Positions 23,849 through 33,379 of a stretch of DNA of 64,000 nt are shown in pieces; within the stretch, counting starts at the first letter, position 1, and each line of letters starts with the position of its first letter. A program made the position numbers and the translations under genes. The stretch comes from QHXW01 sp963752965. GTDB lineage: Bacteria; Acidobacteriota; Terriglobia; Bryobacterales; Bryobacteraceae. The notes beneath the pieces are model-generated. The model saw only the letters and a program-made list of their open reading frames with translations. It did no database searches and had not been told where the DNA came from. The stretch is from positions 372,001 to 436,000 of the forward strand of contig CAVWAJ010000009.1 in assembly GCA_963752965.1 (NCBI GenBank), given 5' to 3'.

Positions 23849-26193
23849 AATTTCTTTCTCCAACTGAGTCCAAGCGCCTCAACGAGGTCCTGGGATTCGT
23901 GTTTCTTGCGTTGGGGCTGTTGGTGCTGTTCAGCCTGGTCTCCTACCGCACGTACGATCCCTCTTGGAATACCGCTACCACTGGTGCGCGCCCGCAGAAT
24001 CTCGCCGGCTACGTCGGTTCGTATCTTTCCGATCTGCTTCTCCAGACCTTCGGACTAGCGGCGCTCCTGATCCCCGTCGGCATGTTTGTGCTCGGCTGGA
24101 AATGGATTCGGTCGGAAGCCATCGTGGATCCAGGCGTGAAGCTGGCAGGCTTCCTGCTGCTGGGAGCGAGTCTTTCCGCGGGCTTGGGCGAAGGGCCTGA
24201 GGTTCACATTTTCGGATTGCCCGTTAGCGGGCTCGCCGGCATGCTGCTCGCGCGCGCGCTGATCCAAGGATTGAATCGGGCCGGCGCGGTGTTGATAACG
24301 CTGACGGCCATGGTAGTCTCCATCTACCTGGTTTCCACTTTTACACTGTCCGTGCTGCAAGGCTGGTTGGCGGCGCCGATGATGTGGCTGCATTTGCCGA
24401 TGGAACAGATCGGCGAGTGGATGGCGGAGCGCCGCAAACGCAAGATCGAGCAGCGCCGCGAGAAGGCACGGCTCAAGGCGGAAGAGCGGGCCGCGGCGCG
24501 AGCCGCACGCCGCCAGCCGGTGGAGGCGCTGGTATCCGAGCCGGAGCCCTCGCCGATGGTCATCGAGCCGGGCGAGCAACCCGCCGCGCCGCCGGCCCTG
24601 GACTTCGCGCCAGAATATATTCCGATCGTTCCGCTGGAAGAGTCCGCTGTTCCCGAGCCGGTATCGCGGCGATCCGCTCCACACGCCGCGGCTGAGCAGC
24701 GCCACGTCTCGACGAACTTCCGCTTGCCCACGACAGAGCTATTGAACGAAGCGCCCGGCCGCGCGGCCTACGACGAGCAGGAGCTCAAAGAGATCGCGGC
24801 GCGCGTGAAAGCGAAATTCGAAGAGTTCAACGTGCTGGGATCGGTGGTGCAGATTAACCCCGGCCCAGTGGTGACGACCTTCGAATTCAAGCCGGAAGCC
24901 GGCATCAAATACACCCGCATCACCACGCTCAACGAGGATCTGTGCCTCGCGTTGCAGGCGGAGTCAATTCTGATCGAGCGCATTCCGGGGAAGCCGACGG
25001 TCGGCATCGAGGTTCCGAACACGCGGCGTGAGCTGATCAGCTTGCGCGAGGTCTTCGAATCCGACGAGTTCGCGTCTTCGAAGTCGCATCTTACGCTTTC
25101 GCTGGGCAAGGACATCAACGGGCGCATCAAAGTGGCGGCGCTCGAGTCCATGCCGCACATGCTGATCGCCGGTTCCACCGGATCGGGCAAGAGCGTCATG
25201 ATCAATTCGCTCATCATGTCGGTGCTCTACAAGTCGACGCCGGATGATGTACGCATGATCCTGGTGGACCCGAAACGGCTGGAGATGGGTCTGTACGAGG
25301 GCATTCCGCACCTGCTCACGCCGGTGATCACAGACCCGCGCAAGGCCACCAATGCGCTGCGCAACGCGGTGCTGGAGATGGAGCGGCGGCTGCGCGTGCT
25401 CGCCGAGCAGGGCGTGCGCAACATCGACCAGTACAACAAGAAAATTCGTAAGCTCCAGCAAGAGGTGCCGCGCGACCTGTTCGCAGAGTCAGGCGAAGAG
25501 CCGCAGCCGCTGCCCTACATTCTGATTCTCATCGACGAGCTGGCCGATCTCATGATGATCGAAGGCCGCAACGTCGAGGAGTCCGTCACGCGCCTGGCGC
25601 AAATGGCGCGCGCCGTGGGCATGCACCTGGTGCTCGCGACACAGCGGCCAAGCGTCGACGTGATCACCGGCCTAATCAAAGCCAACTTCCCTGCCCGCAT
25701 CAGCTTCCGCGTGGCCACGCGCGTGGACTCGCGTACCATTCTCGACGTGATGGGCGCTGAACATCTGCTGGGCAAAGGCGACATGCTGTTTCTCCCGCCC
25801 GGCTCTTCCCGGCTGACGCGCGTGCACGGCGCGTTCGTCACCGAAACCGAAATCAACCGCGTGGTGGATTTCTGGAAGGAGCAGGCCGCGCCGGAGTACG
25901 ATCAATCGCTGCTGCTTGCGCCGCCCGCCGAAGAAGGCGAAATGCCGGAGGACAGCGTCAATTCGGACGAGCAGGACCCCATGTACGAAGACGCTCTGCG
26001 CGTGGTGCTGGAAATGGGCAAGGCGTCCACCTCGACGCTGCAACGGCGCCTGCGCCTGGGCTACGGCCGCGCGGCGCGCATTCTCGACATGATGTATCGC
26101 GATGGCATCATCGGCCCACCGGACGGCTCGAAACCCCGCGAGGTGTTGAAGCGGCCGGAGTGGATGCAAGAAGTGGAAGGGCCGGTGCGGTAA
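23845..26193 (+). CDS. ftsK: DNA translocase FtsK/SpoIIIE
   Basis: A septum-located ATPase that pumps chromosome ends during division. 782 residues. Four N-terminal membrane helices (about 17-160) are followed by a short Arg/Lys/Glu and Pro-rich linker (190-290), shorter than in E. coli. The motor follows, with Walker A GSTGSGKS at 443-450 and Walker B LILIDELADLMM near 559. The gamma winged-helix domain ends the protein (LQRRLRLGYGRAARILDMM), so it should read oriented polar sequences. Coupled to uppP. Confidence 0.95.
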   Translation: MKFLSPTESKRLNEVLGFVFLALGLLVLFSLVSYRTYDPSWNTATTGARPQNLAGYVGSYLSDLLLQTFGLAALLIPVGMFVLGWKWIRSEAIVDPGVKLAGFLLLGASLSAGLGEGPEVHIFGLPVSGLAGMLLARALIQGLNRAGAVLITLTAMVVSIYLVSTFTLSVLQGWLAAPMMWLHLPMEQIGEWMAERRKRKIEQRREKARLKAEERAAARAARRQPVEALVSEPEPSPMVIEPGEQPAAPPALDFAPEYIPIVPLEESAVPEPVSRRSAPHAAAEQRHVSTNFRLPTTELLNEAPGRAAYDEQELKEIAARVKAKFEEFNVLGSVVQINPGPVVTTFEFKPEAGIKYTRITTLNEDLCLALQAESILIERIPGKPTVGIEVPNTRRELISLREVFESDEFASSKSHLTLSLGKDINGRIKVAALESMPHMLIAGSTGSGKSVMINSLIMSVLYKSTPDDVRMILVDPKRLEMGLYEGIPHLLTPVITDPRKATNALRNAVLEMERRLRVLAEQGVRNIDQYNKKIRKLQQEVPRDLFAESGEEPQPLPYILILIDELADLMMIEGRNVEESVTRLAQMARAVGMHLVLATQRPSVDVITGLIKANFPARISFRVATRVDSRTILDVMGAEHLLGKGDMLFLPPGSSRLTRVHGAFVTETEINRVVDFWKEQAAPEYDQSLLLAPPAEEGEMPEDSVNSDEQDPMYEDALRVVLEMGKASTSTLQRRLRLGYGRAARILDMMYRDGIIGPPDGSKPREVLKRPEWMQEVEGPVR

Positions 26194-26219
26194 GAGGCGC
26201 ACCGACCCATCGGCAAAGC

Positions 26220-27872
26220 TTACCTGCTATACGCCACTTCCGGCGTCACGATATCTTCCTTCGCTTGCGGATCGCCCTTTGCCGGGCCGTGCCAGACGCT
26301 GCCTCCGAAGGTCGTGATATAGATCTTGGACGAATCCGCGGGATCGGGAATCACGCGGTGGCCCCATTTGAAATTGAAGCCGCGAATGCGCTGCCAGGTC
26401 TCGCCGCGATCGTCCGAGCGCCAGGCCGACGACGAGAATCCGCACGCGTACAGAGTGTCCGGATGGCGGGGATCGATCGTCACGTCGTAGACGTACTGAT
26501 CCTTCGACAGCGTATTGCGCCACGTGCCGCCGCCATCGCTGGAGATCCAGACGCCGCCGGAAACCGCGTGATCGAGGGACGTGCGGCCCCACGCCGCCAA
26601 ATAGAGCCGCGCGGAATCTCGCGGGTCAATGGCAATGCCGTTGGGGCCGTTGACGCCCGTTGGCAGTGTCATTTTGCTCCAGTGCCCAGCCGCATCCGTC
26701 GAGCGGTAAAGCCCGCCATCGCCCGCGTTCCCGAAGCTGCCATCATCGCTCCGGCGTGCCAGCACAACGTACAGCGCGTGATCCGGACCTTGCGCCAGGC
26801 GCCACGCAAACGGTTCCTTCTGAGGCAGGCCATCGTTTTGCAGGCTCCAGCTCGTTCCGCCGTCCGTGGACTTGAACACGCCGCGGCCGAACCCGGTGAC
26901 GTAGAGCACGCGCGCGTTCTCCGGACTCGATTCATCCAGCAGAATGTGGGTCGCGGCAGTTTGCGGCATGCCGTAGTTCGACACCTTCCAGGTGCGCCCG
27001 CCATCTTCGCTCATCACCACGCCACCGTTGAACCTAGCCGGCGACTGGCGCCGCCACATTTTGGGGCGTGGCAGATCGTGAACGCCGCTCGCCACGGCCC
27101 ACGCGCGACCGCGCACCTTTGGATCGAACACCATCCAATAGGTCGTGTTGTTCCACGCGCGGGGAACGGTCTCGGTCGCGCTCACCCAACCGCGCCCGCC
27201 GTTCTCGCTGCGGAACATTCCAATGTCGGTGTACGTGATGAACATGCGTTGCGGATCGAACGGGTCGAAATGCACGCCATAGTCGGTGGTGACGTCGAGC
27301 CCGGTCGTGGTGTAAGAGCCGTCATCGATACGCCGTGAATAGACACCCTCCCAATTGAGGCCGCCATCACGCGTGCGCATAGTGCGGCCCAGATCCGTGG
27401 CGACGCAGAGATTGGAATCATCTGCCGCAACCGTCAGGTTCAGCGGCTTGTCGCCCCATCCCGGACCAAAGCGCTGCGCAACCCAGACATCGTGGATGTT
27501 GCTTGCGGCGTGCCTGGAAGTTTCTTGCCAGGCCAGCGTCCAGGTGCGCCCGGCATCCGTGCTTTTCGCGACGCCAAACAAATGCTCGCCCTCCACGGAA
27601 AGATTGCTGTAGGAAATGTACGCCACCTCGCCATGATGCGCACTCGCCGCGATGGCGTGGAACTCCGGCGACTCGCCGGGCAACCGCGATTCCCGCCACG
27701 ACGCGCCGCCATCCTCCGACACGAACGCGCTCTTGGCCGCGACGGCGTAAATCACCGCCCTGCCGGCCGAGAAGCCGAGTGACACATCGACAAAGGACGT
27801 GACTCCACTGGGTGCCGCGCCACGCTGCCAGGCGCCGGCCTTCCGCACTGCCACCGAGTTGTCCCCGATCAC
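26220..27872 (-). CDS. BNR/Asp-box repeat protein, C-terminal part
   Basis: A sialidase-like beta-propeller of about 550 residues carrying many Asp-box motifs (S-x-DGG-x-TW, for example SEDGGRTWK, SSDGGGTWR, STDGGTSW). Such exported proteins bind or cleave glycans, though most are not sialidases; no catalytic set is evident. The frame opens at a GTG that overlaps the stop of the upstream part (GTGA). The sequence GDRTLYVIGDNSVAV can be read continuously across the junction in this frame, so this is probably the second half of a single protein broken by a one-base frameshift near 27885-27895. Confidence 0.75.
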   Translation of the reverse strand: MIGDNSVAVRKAGAWQRGAAPSGVTSFVDVSLGFSAGRAVIYAVAAKSAFVSEDGGASWRESRLPGESPEFHAIAASAHHGEVAYISYSNLSVEGEHLFGVAKSTDAGRTWTLAWQETSRHAASNIHDVWVAQRFGPGWGDKPLNLTVAADDSNLCVATDLGRTMRTRDGGLNWEGVYSRRIDDGSYTTTGLDVTTDYGVHFDPFDPQRMFITYTDIGMFRSENGGRGWVSATETVPRAWNNTTYWMVFDPKVRGRAWAVASGVHDLPRPKMWRRQSPARFNGGVVMSEDGGRTWKVSNYGMPQTAATHILLDESSPENARVLYVTGFGRGVFKSTDGGTSWSLQNDGLPQKEPFAWRLAQGPDHALYVVLARRSDDGSFGNAGDGGLYRSTDAAGHWSKMTLPTGVNGPNGIAIDPRDSARLYLAAWGRTSLDHAVSGGVWISSDGGGTWRNTLSKDQYVYDVTIDPRHPDTLYACGFSSSAWRSDDRGETWQRIRGFNFKWGHRVIPDPADSSKIYITTFGGSVWHGPAKGDPQAKEDIVTPEVAYSR

Positions 27873-28507
27873 ATAGAGGGTGCGATCGCCGCGAGGTGAG
27901 CTGGATCGATCGTGATGGACCGCGCACCACCCGCGAGATCAGCCGCGTCTTTCCACGTCCCGCCCCAATCCGCTGAAATGAACAGCCGCGAAGCCCGATT
28001 CCTGCGCATCGCGGCATAAAGAACGTGCGAATCGGCCGGATCGACGGCCAGCGCTTCGATTTCGCCCGGATCATCGCCGGAGCTGCCGATAAAGTTCATG
28101 GCGTGATCGTCGTTTTCAAAAACGCCGGTTACCGTCGCCGGATCGGGATAAACCAGCCGCCATGTGCCGCCCGCATCCGTGCTGCGCCAAAGCGCGCCGC
28201 CCCGGCCGCCGGAACCTTCTCCGGCCGTGCGGGTGTAGACGGTGCGAGCGTCACTCGGGTCAAAGATGAAACCTTTCGACACTTCGCCCAGACTGAACAT
28301 GCGCCAGGAAGCGCCGCCGTCGTGGGAGACGTACCCGCCCGTCATGTCGCAAGCCACGAAAATGTCGCTTGGGTTTTGCGGATTAATGGCCGGAAAGAAC
28401 TGAGCGCCACCGCCGCCAGGACCAATGATTTCCCATGCATCTTGGCGAGCCGCGCCGAAACTCGCGGCTAACAACGCCGCACCGATAAGAAGGGTTTTGC
28501 GGATCAC
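27869..28507 (-). CDS. BNR/Asp-box repeat protein, N-terminal part
   Basis: A 212-residue frame with a signal peptide (MIRKTLLIGAALLAASFGAARQ) and several Asp-box repeats (SHDGGASW, STDAGGTW, SADWGGTW). The last residues (LAAIAPSM) depart from the repeat pattern, while the other frame keeps it, so the true product was probably a single secreted propeller of about 760 residues. It is either a frame-shifted pseudogene, a sequencing error or a coupled pair. It lies downstream of the RraA-like gene by 6 bases, suggesting one operon. Confidence 0.75.
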   Translation of the reverse strand: MIRKTLLIGAALLAASFGAARQDAWEIIGPGGGGAQFFPAINPQNPSDIFVACDMTGGYVSHDGGASWRMFSLGEVSKGFIFDPSDARTVYTRTAGEGSGGRGGALWRSTDAGGTWRLVYPDPATVTGVFENDDHAMNFIGSSGDDPGEIEALAVDPADSHVLYAAMRRNRASRLFISADWGGTWKDAADLAGGARSITIDPAHLAAIAPSM

Positions 28508-28513
28508 TCTTGT

Positions 28514-29401
28514 TTACTTTCCCAACCGCTTTTTCAGATACTCTTCGTACTCTTTCTTCAGCGCCGGGTCCGTGGGGCTAGGATAAATTTCGCTCGACTT
28601 GTATTTGCCCGTGAGCAGCTTCATCTTGGTCCACTCGTCGTGGATGTGGGTCACGTCAGCTTTGTCGAGCACCTTCTTTACGGCCTCTGGCGGAATGAAG
28701 TAGACACCCTCGCGATCGCCGAACACCACGTCTCCCGGCATCACGGTAACGTTGCCGATGCGAACGGGAACATTCACGCCCGTGAGCATCACGTTGCCAA
28801 TTGGAGTTGGATGCGCGCCGCGAAAGTACAGCGGCATCCCGATCGGAAAAATCCCCTCGAGATCGCGGACCGCGCCATCCACCACGAGGCCCGTCTTCGT
28901 CTCCGCGTAAATTGCCGTAGCGAGATTATCGCCAACTATCGTCCCGCCTTCGATCTTCCCGAACAGGTCGACCACCAGCACGTCTCCCGGCTCAAGCGAA
29001 TCGATGACGCGCTGATTTGCGTTGTCGCGTTCCCTGCCGTTGCCGCGCGCGTGAGCCTGGGCGTGGGCCTCGGCAACATCGGCAACATCCGGCCGGTACG
29101 GCATGAACTGCGCCGTCACAGCCCGGCCCACCAGCTTCTTCTCGGGGTGCAGGATCTGCCAGTTGCCCTCGTACTGGTTATGGAACTTCTCGCCGGGAAG
29201 CACCGCCCACACTTCCTCGGCCGAGAGATCCTTGCACTTTTCGAGCAGGACGTCTGGAACCTTGGGACGCCCGTCCTCGAAGCGAGTGAATGGATTCTTC
29301 TGCGTGTACTCGATCATCTGCTCGCGCGTAAGAGTGAAGACCTGCGCCGAAGAAGGAAAGGCAAAAGACAAAAGGCAAAGGGCAAAAGGCAAAGGTTTCA
29401 T
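28514..29401 (-). CDS. Exported RraA-family protein
   Basis: About 295 residues with a signal peptide (MKPLPFALCLLSFAFPSSAQ) followed by an RraA/aldolase fold: GDVLVVDLFGKIEGGTIVGDNLATAI carries the G-D-N-L metal/substrate motif, and DGAVRDLEGI and GDVVFGDREGVYFIP complete the signature. RraA relatives are either RNase E inhibitors or class II HMG/CHA aldolases; an exported form argues against the RNase role and for a lyase or decarboxylase acting outside the cytoplasm. The ATG at 29401 is preferred to an upstream TTG. The signal-peptide codons are made of the low-complexity repeat aaaaggcaaa. Confidence 0.85.
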   Translation of the reverse strand: MKPLPFALCLLSFAFPSSAQVFTLTREQMIEYTQKNPFTRFEDGRPKVPDVLLEKCKDLSAEEVWAVLPGEKFHNQYEGNWQILHPEKKLVGRAVTAQFMPYRPDVADVAEAHAQAHARGNGRERDNANQRVIDSLEPGDVLVVDLFGKIEGGTIVGDNLATAIYAETKTGLVVDGAVRDLEGIFPIGMPLYFRGAHPTPIGNVMLTGVNVPVRIGNVTVMPGDVVFGDREGVYFIPPEAVKKVLDKADVTHIHDEWTKMKLLTGKYKSSEIYPSPTDPALKKEYEEYLKKRLGK

Positions 29402-29417
29402 CGGGTGCAATGTATCA

Positions 29418-30587
<1,170 letters not shown>

Positions 30588-30645
30588 GATTTCCTCACCC
30601 TCATTGTAATGAACCGCGTGGGTTTCGATACAATCTCCGGTAATC

Positions 30646-32508
30646 ATGCTCCATCGAACCGTTCTCACCTTGGCACTGTCCTTCCCGCTCCTTGGACAGG
30701 CGCCCCAGGATTGGACGCACTATGTCCGCATTGGCGGCAACTCGCTCCAACTCAACCGCGTCGACCGCATCGTCGCCGACGCCGAAGCCTCCCACGTTTT
30801 CGGCATCGAAACCGATAACGATATTCCCGGCCGTTACGAAAGCTTTCTCGATCCCACCGAAAAACTGAAGGCCATCCATGCTGTGGCCGAGAAGGCGCAC
30901 GCCGCCCACAACTACGCGTTCGTCTATATTGCCGGACTCGAGTGCATCACGGATCACGCCGATGCCCGGCCCCACACTTTCGCCAAGGATCATCCCGGCT
31001 GGCTGCAACGCAAGATCACCGGCCAGCCTGCCATCTTCACCGGCGGCACGGCATTCTGGATCGTCAAGGGTGACGAGGACGTCTGGATCAGCCCCTATGT
31101 GCCCGAGTGGCGCAAGATCTACATGGAGCGCGTGCGGCAAATCGCCGCCACCGGCATCGACGGCATCTACGTCGACATTCCGTACTGGATGACCCACTTC
31201 AAGGGCTGGGAAGACTCCTGGCCCAGCTTCGACGACTACACGGTCGCCGCATTTCGCGCCAAGACCGGCCTCAACGCCAAGACGGATCTTCGCCTCGGCG
31301 ACTTTCGCGATGCCAACTTCCGCCGATGGGTGGATTTCCGCATAGACACCATCACCGACTTCATGAAGGAAATCGATACCAACGTCAAGGCAGCAAATCC
31401 CAAATGCAAAACCATCGCCGAGATCTATCCAGGCATCGAAGACAACGTGATGCGCTTCGGATCGGACGTGTACCGGCTCTACGGCGTTGTCGACACCATT
31501 GCGCACGAGTACGCACCCGGCCAGGGCGACCACATGGCAGCCTCCCGCAGCCCACAGGAATGGTTCGACTATTTCACCGGTCTGGCTTCGTTCCGCGCCT
31601 TCGCGCAGGGCAAGCCGTCGTGGATGCTCAACTATTCCTGGGATGGCGTGAAAAGCGTCGGCCCGCGCGAAGCCATGAAGAACTTGTTTTCCGCGCAGAT
31701 CACGGCGAACACCAACCCGTGGGATGCGCGAGGCCACGTCATGTCCGAATCGAACGACATCGCGACGCGCACCCAGGTGTTCAAGTGGATTCAGGAACAC
31801 GAAAAGACGTTCTTTGCGCCGCGCACACCCATCCATCCCGTCGGCGTCTATTTTTCGCCGCGCACACGTGACTACTTCGTCAAGGCGTTCATGGAGTCCT
31901 ACAAAGGGACGCTCATTCAACTGATGCAGTCGCACGTGGAGTTTCAAGTGGTCACGCCGCGCACGCTGGCCGAGTTCAAAGGCCGCGTTTTGATTCTGCC
32001 CGATGTGCGGTGCCTCGACGAGGCGGAAATCGCAGCACTAAAATCCTACGCCGATTCCGGCGGATTCCTCGCCGCGACGGGCGAGACCGGTGATTACGAT
32101 GAGACCGGTGCCGCTCAGAGTCCCAATCACTTCCGCGACGCTCTCAGCGCGCGCCTGCATTATCACGCAGACGCCGGTGCCGGCTTCGTTGGCGAGCTTC
32201 TGCGCGCGGCGAAGTTTGAACCGGCCATTCAAATCGAAGCTTCGCCGCTCGTCTACGCGCAGCCCGCGTCGGTTGACGGCAAGCCCCACATCTTCATCGC
32301 CAACTTCAACGGGCTGGAGCCTAACCGCAAACTCACCCAGACGCCGCAAACCGGCGTGCGCGTCAGCTTTCCCGCCGATGGGCCGCGCAAAGTCCACGTG
32401 CTTCCCTTCCTCGGCAGCCCCCAGGAAATCCCCGCGACGTGGAACAGCGGGCGGCTATCCTGCACTCTGCCCGCGATCGATAAAGGTATGGTCGTGTGGA
32501 TGGAGTGA
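30646..32508 (+). CDS. Exported glycoside hydrolase-like TIM-barrel protein
   Basis: A 620-residue secreted protein (signal MLHRTVLTLALSFPLLGQA). The first two thirds look like a glycosidase barrel: YAFVYIAGLECITDHAD, GIDGIYVDIPYWMTHFKGWEDSWPSFDDY and TIAEIYPGIEDNVM, with plausible acids in DGIYVDIPY and AEIYPG. Residues about 400-500 resemble a beta-galactosidase trimerisation (glutamine amidotransferase-like) domain (RVLILPDVRCLDEAEIAALKSY), and a small beta domain ends the chain. It probably acts on plant or microbial polysaccharide. Family number not assigned. Confidence 0.75.
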   Translation: MLHRTVLTLALSFPLLGQAPQDWTHYVRIGGNSLQLNRVDRIVADAEASHVFGIETDNDIPGRYESFLDPTEKLKAIHAVAEKAHAAHNYAFVYIAGLECITDHADARPHTFAKDHPGWLQRKITGQPAIFTGGTAFWIVKGDEDVWISPYVPEWRKIYMERVRQIAATGIDGIYVDIPYWMTHFKGWEDSWPSFDDYTVAAFRAKTGLNAKTDLRLGDFRDANFRRWVDFRIDTITDFMKEIDTNVKAANPKCKTIAEIYPGIEDNVMRFGSDVYRLYGVVDTIAHEYAPGQGDHMAASRSPQEWFDYFTGLASFRAFAQGKPSWMLNYSWDGVKSVGPREAMKNLFSAQITANTNPWDARGHVMSESNDIATRTQVFKWIQEHEKTFFAPRTPIHPVGVYFSPRTRDYFVKAFMESYKGTLIQLMQSHVEFQVVTPRTLAEFKGRVLILPDVRCLDEAEIAALKSYADSGGFLAATGETGDYDETGAAQSPNHFRDALSARLHYHADAGAGFVGELLRAAKFEPAIQIEASPLVYAQPASVDGKPHIFIANFNGLEPNRKLTQTPQTGVRVSFPADGPRKVHVLPFLGSPQEIPATWNSGRLSCTLPAIDKGMVVWME

Positions 32509-32520
32509 CGGCGCGGCACG

Positions 32521-32657
32521 GACGCGCTTCGCAAACAGGGCGTTGAATTCGAGCAGTTCATTTTCCCTGATGAGGTGCACGACTTCCTGATGCACGCCCA
32601 CTGGCTCGGGCGTATCACGCGTCTGCGGATTTTTTGAAAAGGCATTTAATGAAGTAG
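32521..32657 (+). pseudogene. Remnant of an S9-family peptidase C terminus
   Basis: The plus-strand translation LRKQGVEFEQFIFPDEVHDF with LMHAHWL is the conserved end of prolyl oligopeptidase-type enzymes, including the region of the catalytic His. One missing base near 32607-32610 breaks the frame; with it restored the text continues RAYHASADFLKRHLMK and stops at 32655-32657. No upstream portion of the gene remains, so a deletion ended next to the glycosidase stop. Confidence 0.75.
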
Positions 32658-32845
32658 GTGGGGAGGAGCGCCGGTCGGTAGTGAGTCGTGTCCGAGTAGC
32701 CGGTGATACCACCGGAACAGCGAAAGACGCGCCGACAACGTCGGTAAACCCTGCGCGACTAAGCGGGACTAGACTGCCGACAAGCGAGAGGAAGGGGTCT
32801 GACACGCTTGTTTTCCTCAACAGCCGGGGTTGCCCTGAGAAAAAC

Positions 32846-33211
32846 ATGGAACGGGCGGTACCCATTCTCCCAGCTGAAGACTTGTCAGTCGCGAAGGCGT
32901 TCTACGTCGATGGGCTGGGCTTTCGCGTGACATTTGAGGCCTCCGTGGACGGTCGGTCGGGACTGCTCGGCCTTGAGCGCGGAACAATCCAGTTGACTCT
33001 CGATAGTCCGATGGAGGGACATGGCCGAGATGCCTGCGTATCGCTTCATGTGGATGACACCGATGCGTATTACCGTGAGTGGAGCCCAAAGGTGAAAGTC
33101 CTTCGAGCACCCCGAGACGAGGAGTGGGGCGCACGAACGTTCGACCTGCTCGATCCGTCCGGCAACACCATCTTCGTCATGGGACCAGTCAGCGGAAAGA
33201 AGCCGGATTAG
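32846..33211 (+). CDS. VOC-family (glyoxalase/bleomycin-resistance fold) protein
   Basis: A 121-residue single-domain vicinal-oxygen-chelate protein: ERAVPILPAEDLSVAKAFYV and DGLGFRVTFE form the first beta-alpha-beta unit, then VSLHVDDTDAYYREW and the metal-ligand Glu-type end FDLLDPSGNTIFVMG. Such proteins act as dioxygenases, lyases or drug-binding resistance proteins; the substrate is unknown. The ATG at 32846 fits the family; the open frame extends upstream but that part is not protein-like. Confidence 0.82.
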   Translation: MERAVPILPAEDLSVAKAFYVDGLGFRVTFEASVDGRSGLLGLERGTIQLTLDSPMEGHGRDACVSLHVDDTDAYYREWSPKVKVLRAPRDEEWGARTFDLLDPSGNTIFVMGPVSGKKPD

Positions 33212-33379
33212 ACTTGATCTGCGGCTGTCTAAGTCTTGAAATGCTGTGCTCCGAACCCAACTCCTGCCTGACGGCGTAGCGTTTACGTTCGCCACTGGCC
33301 AATTCGTCGGCCAATCGGAAACCCGCGACGCACCGGTCGTGGATGGTTACCGAAGGGCCGGACGCTGTCCGTCCCCCCC

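Noticed and set aside
26160..27338. Plus-strand open frame of 392 codons opposite the BNR gene
   Set aside because: Antisense shadow; the minus-strand frame has clear Asp-box repeats.
32656..32845. Possible group II intron or integron recombination site before the VOC gene
   Set aside because: Some stem-like strings occur, but no domain V, reverse transcriptase or paired attachment motifs could be found.
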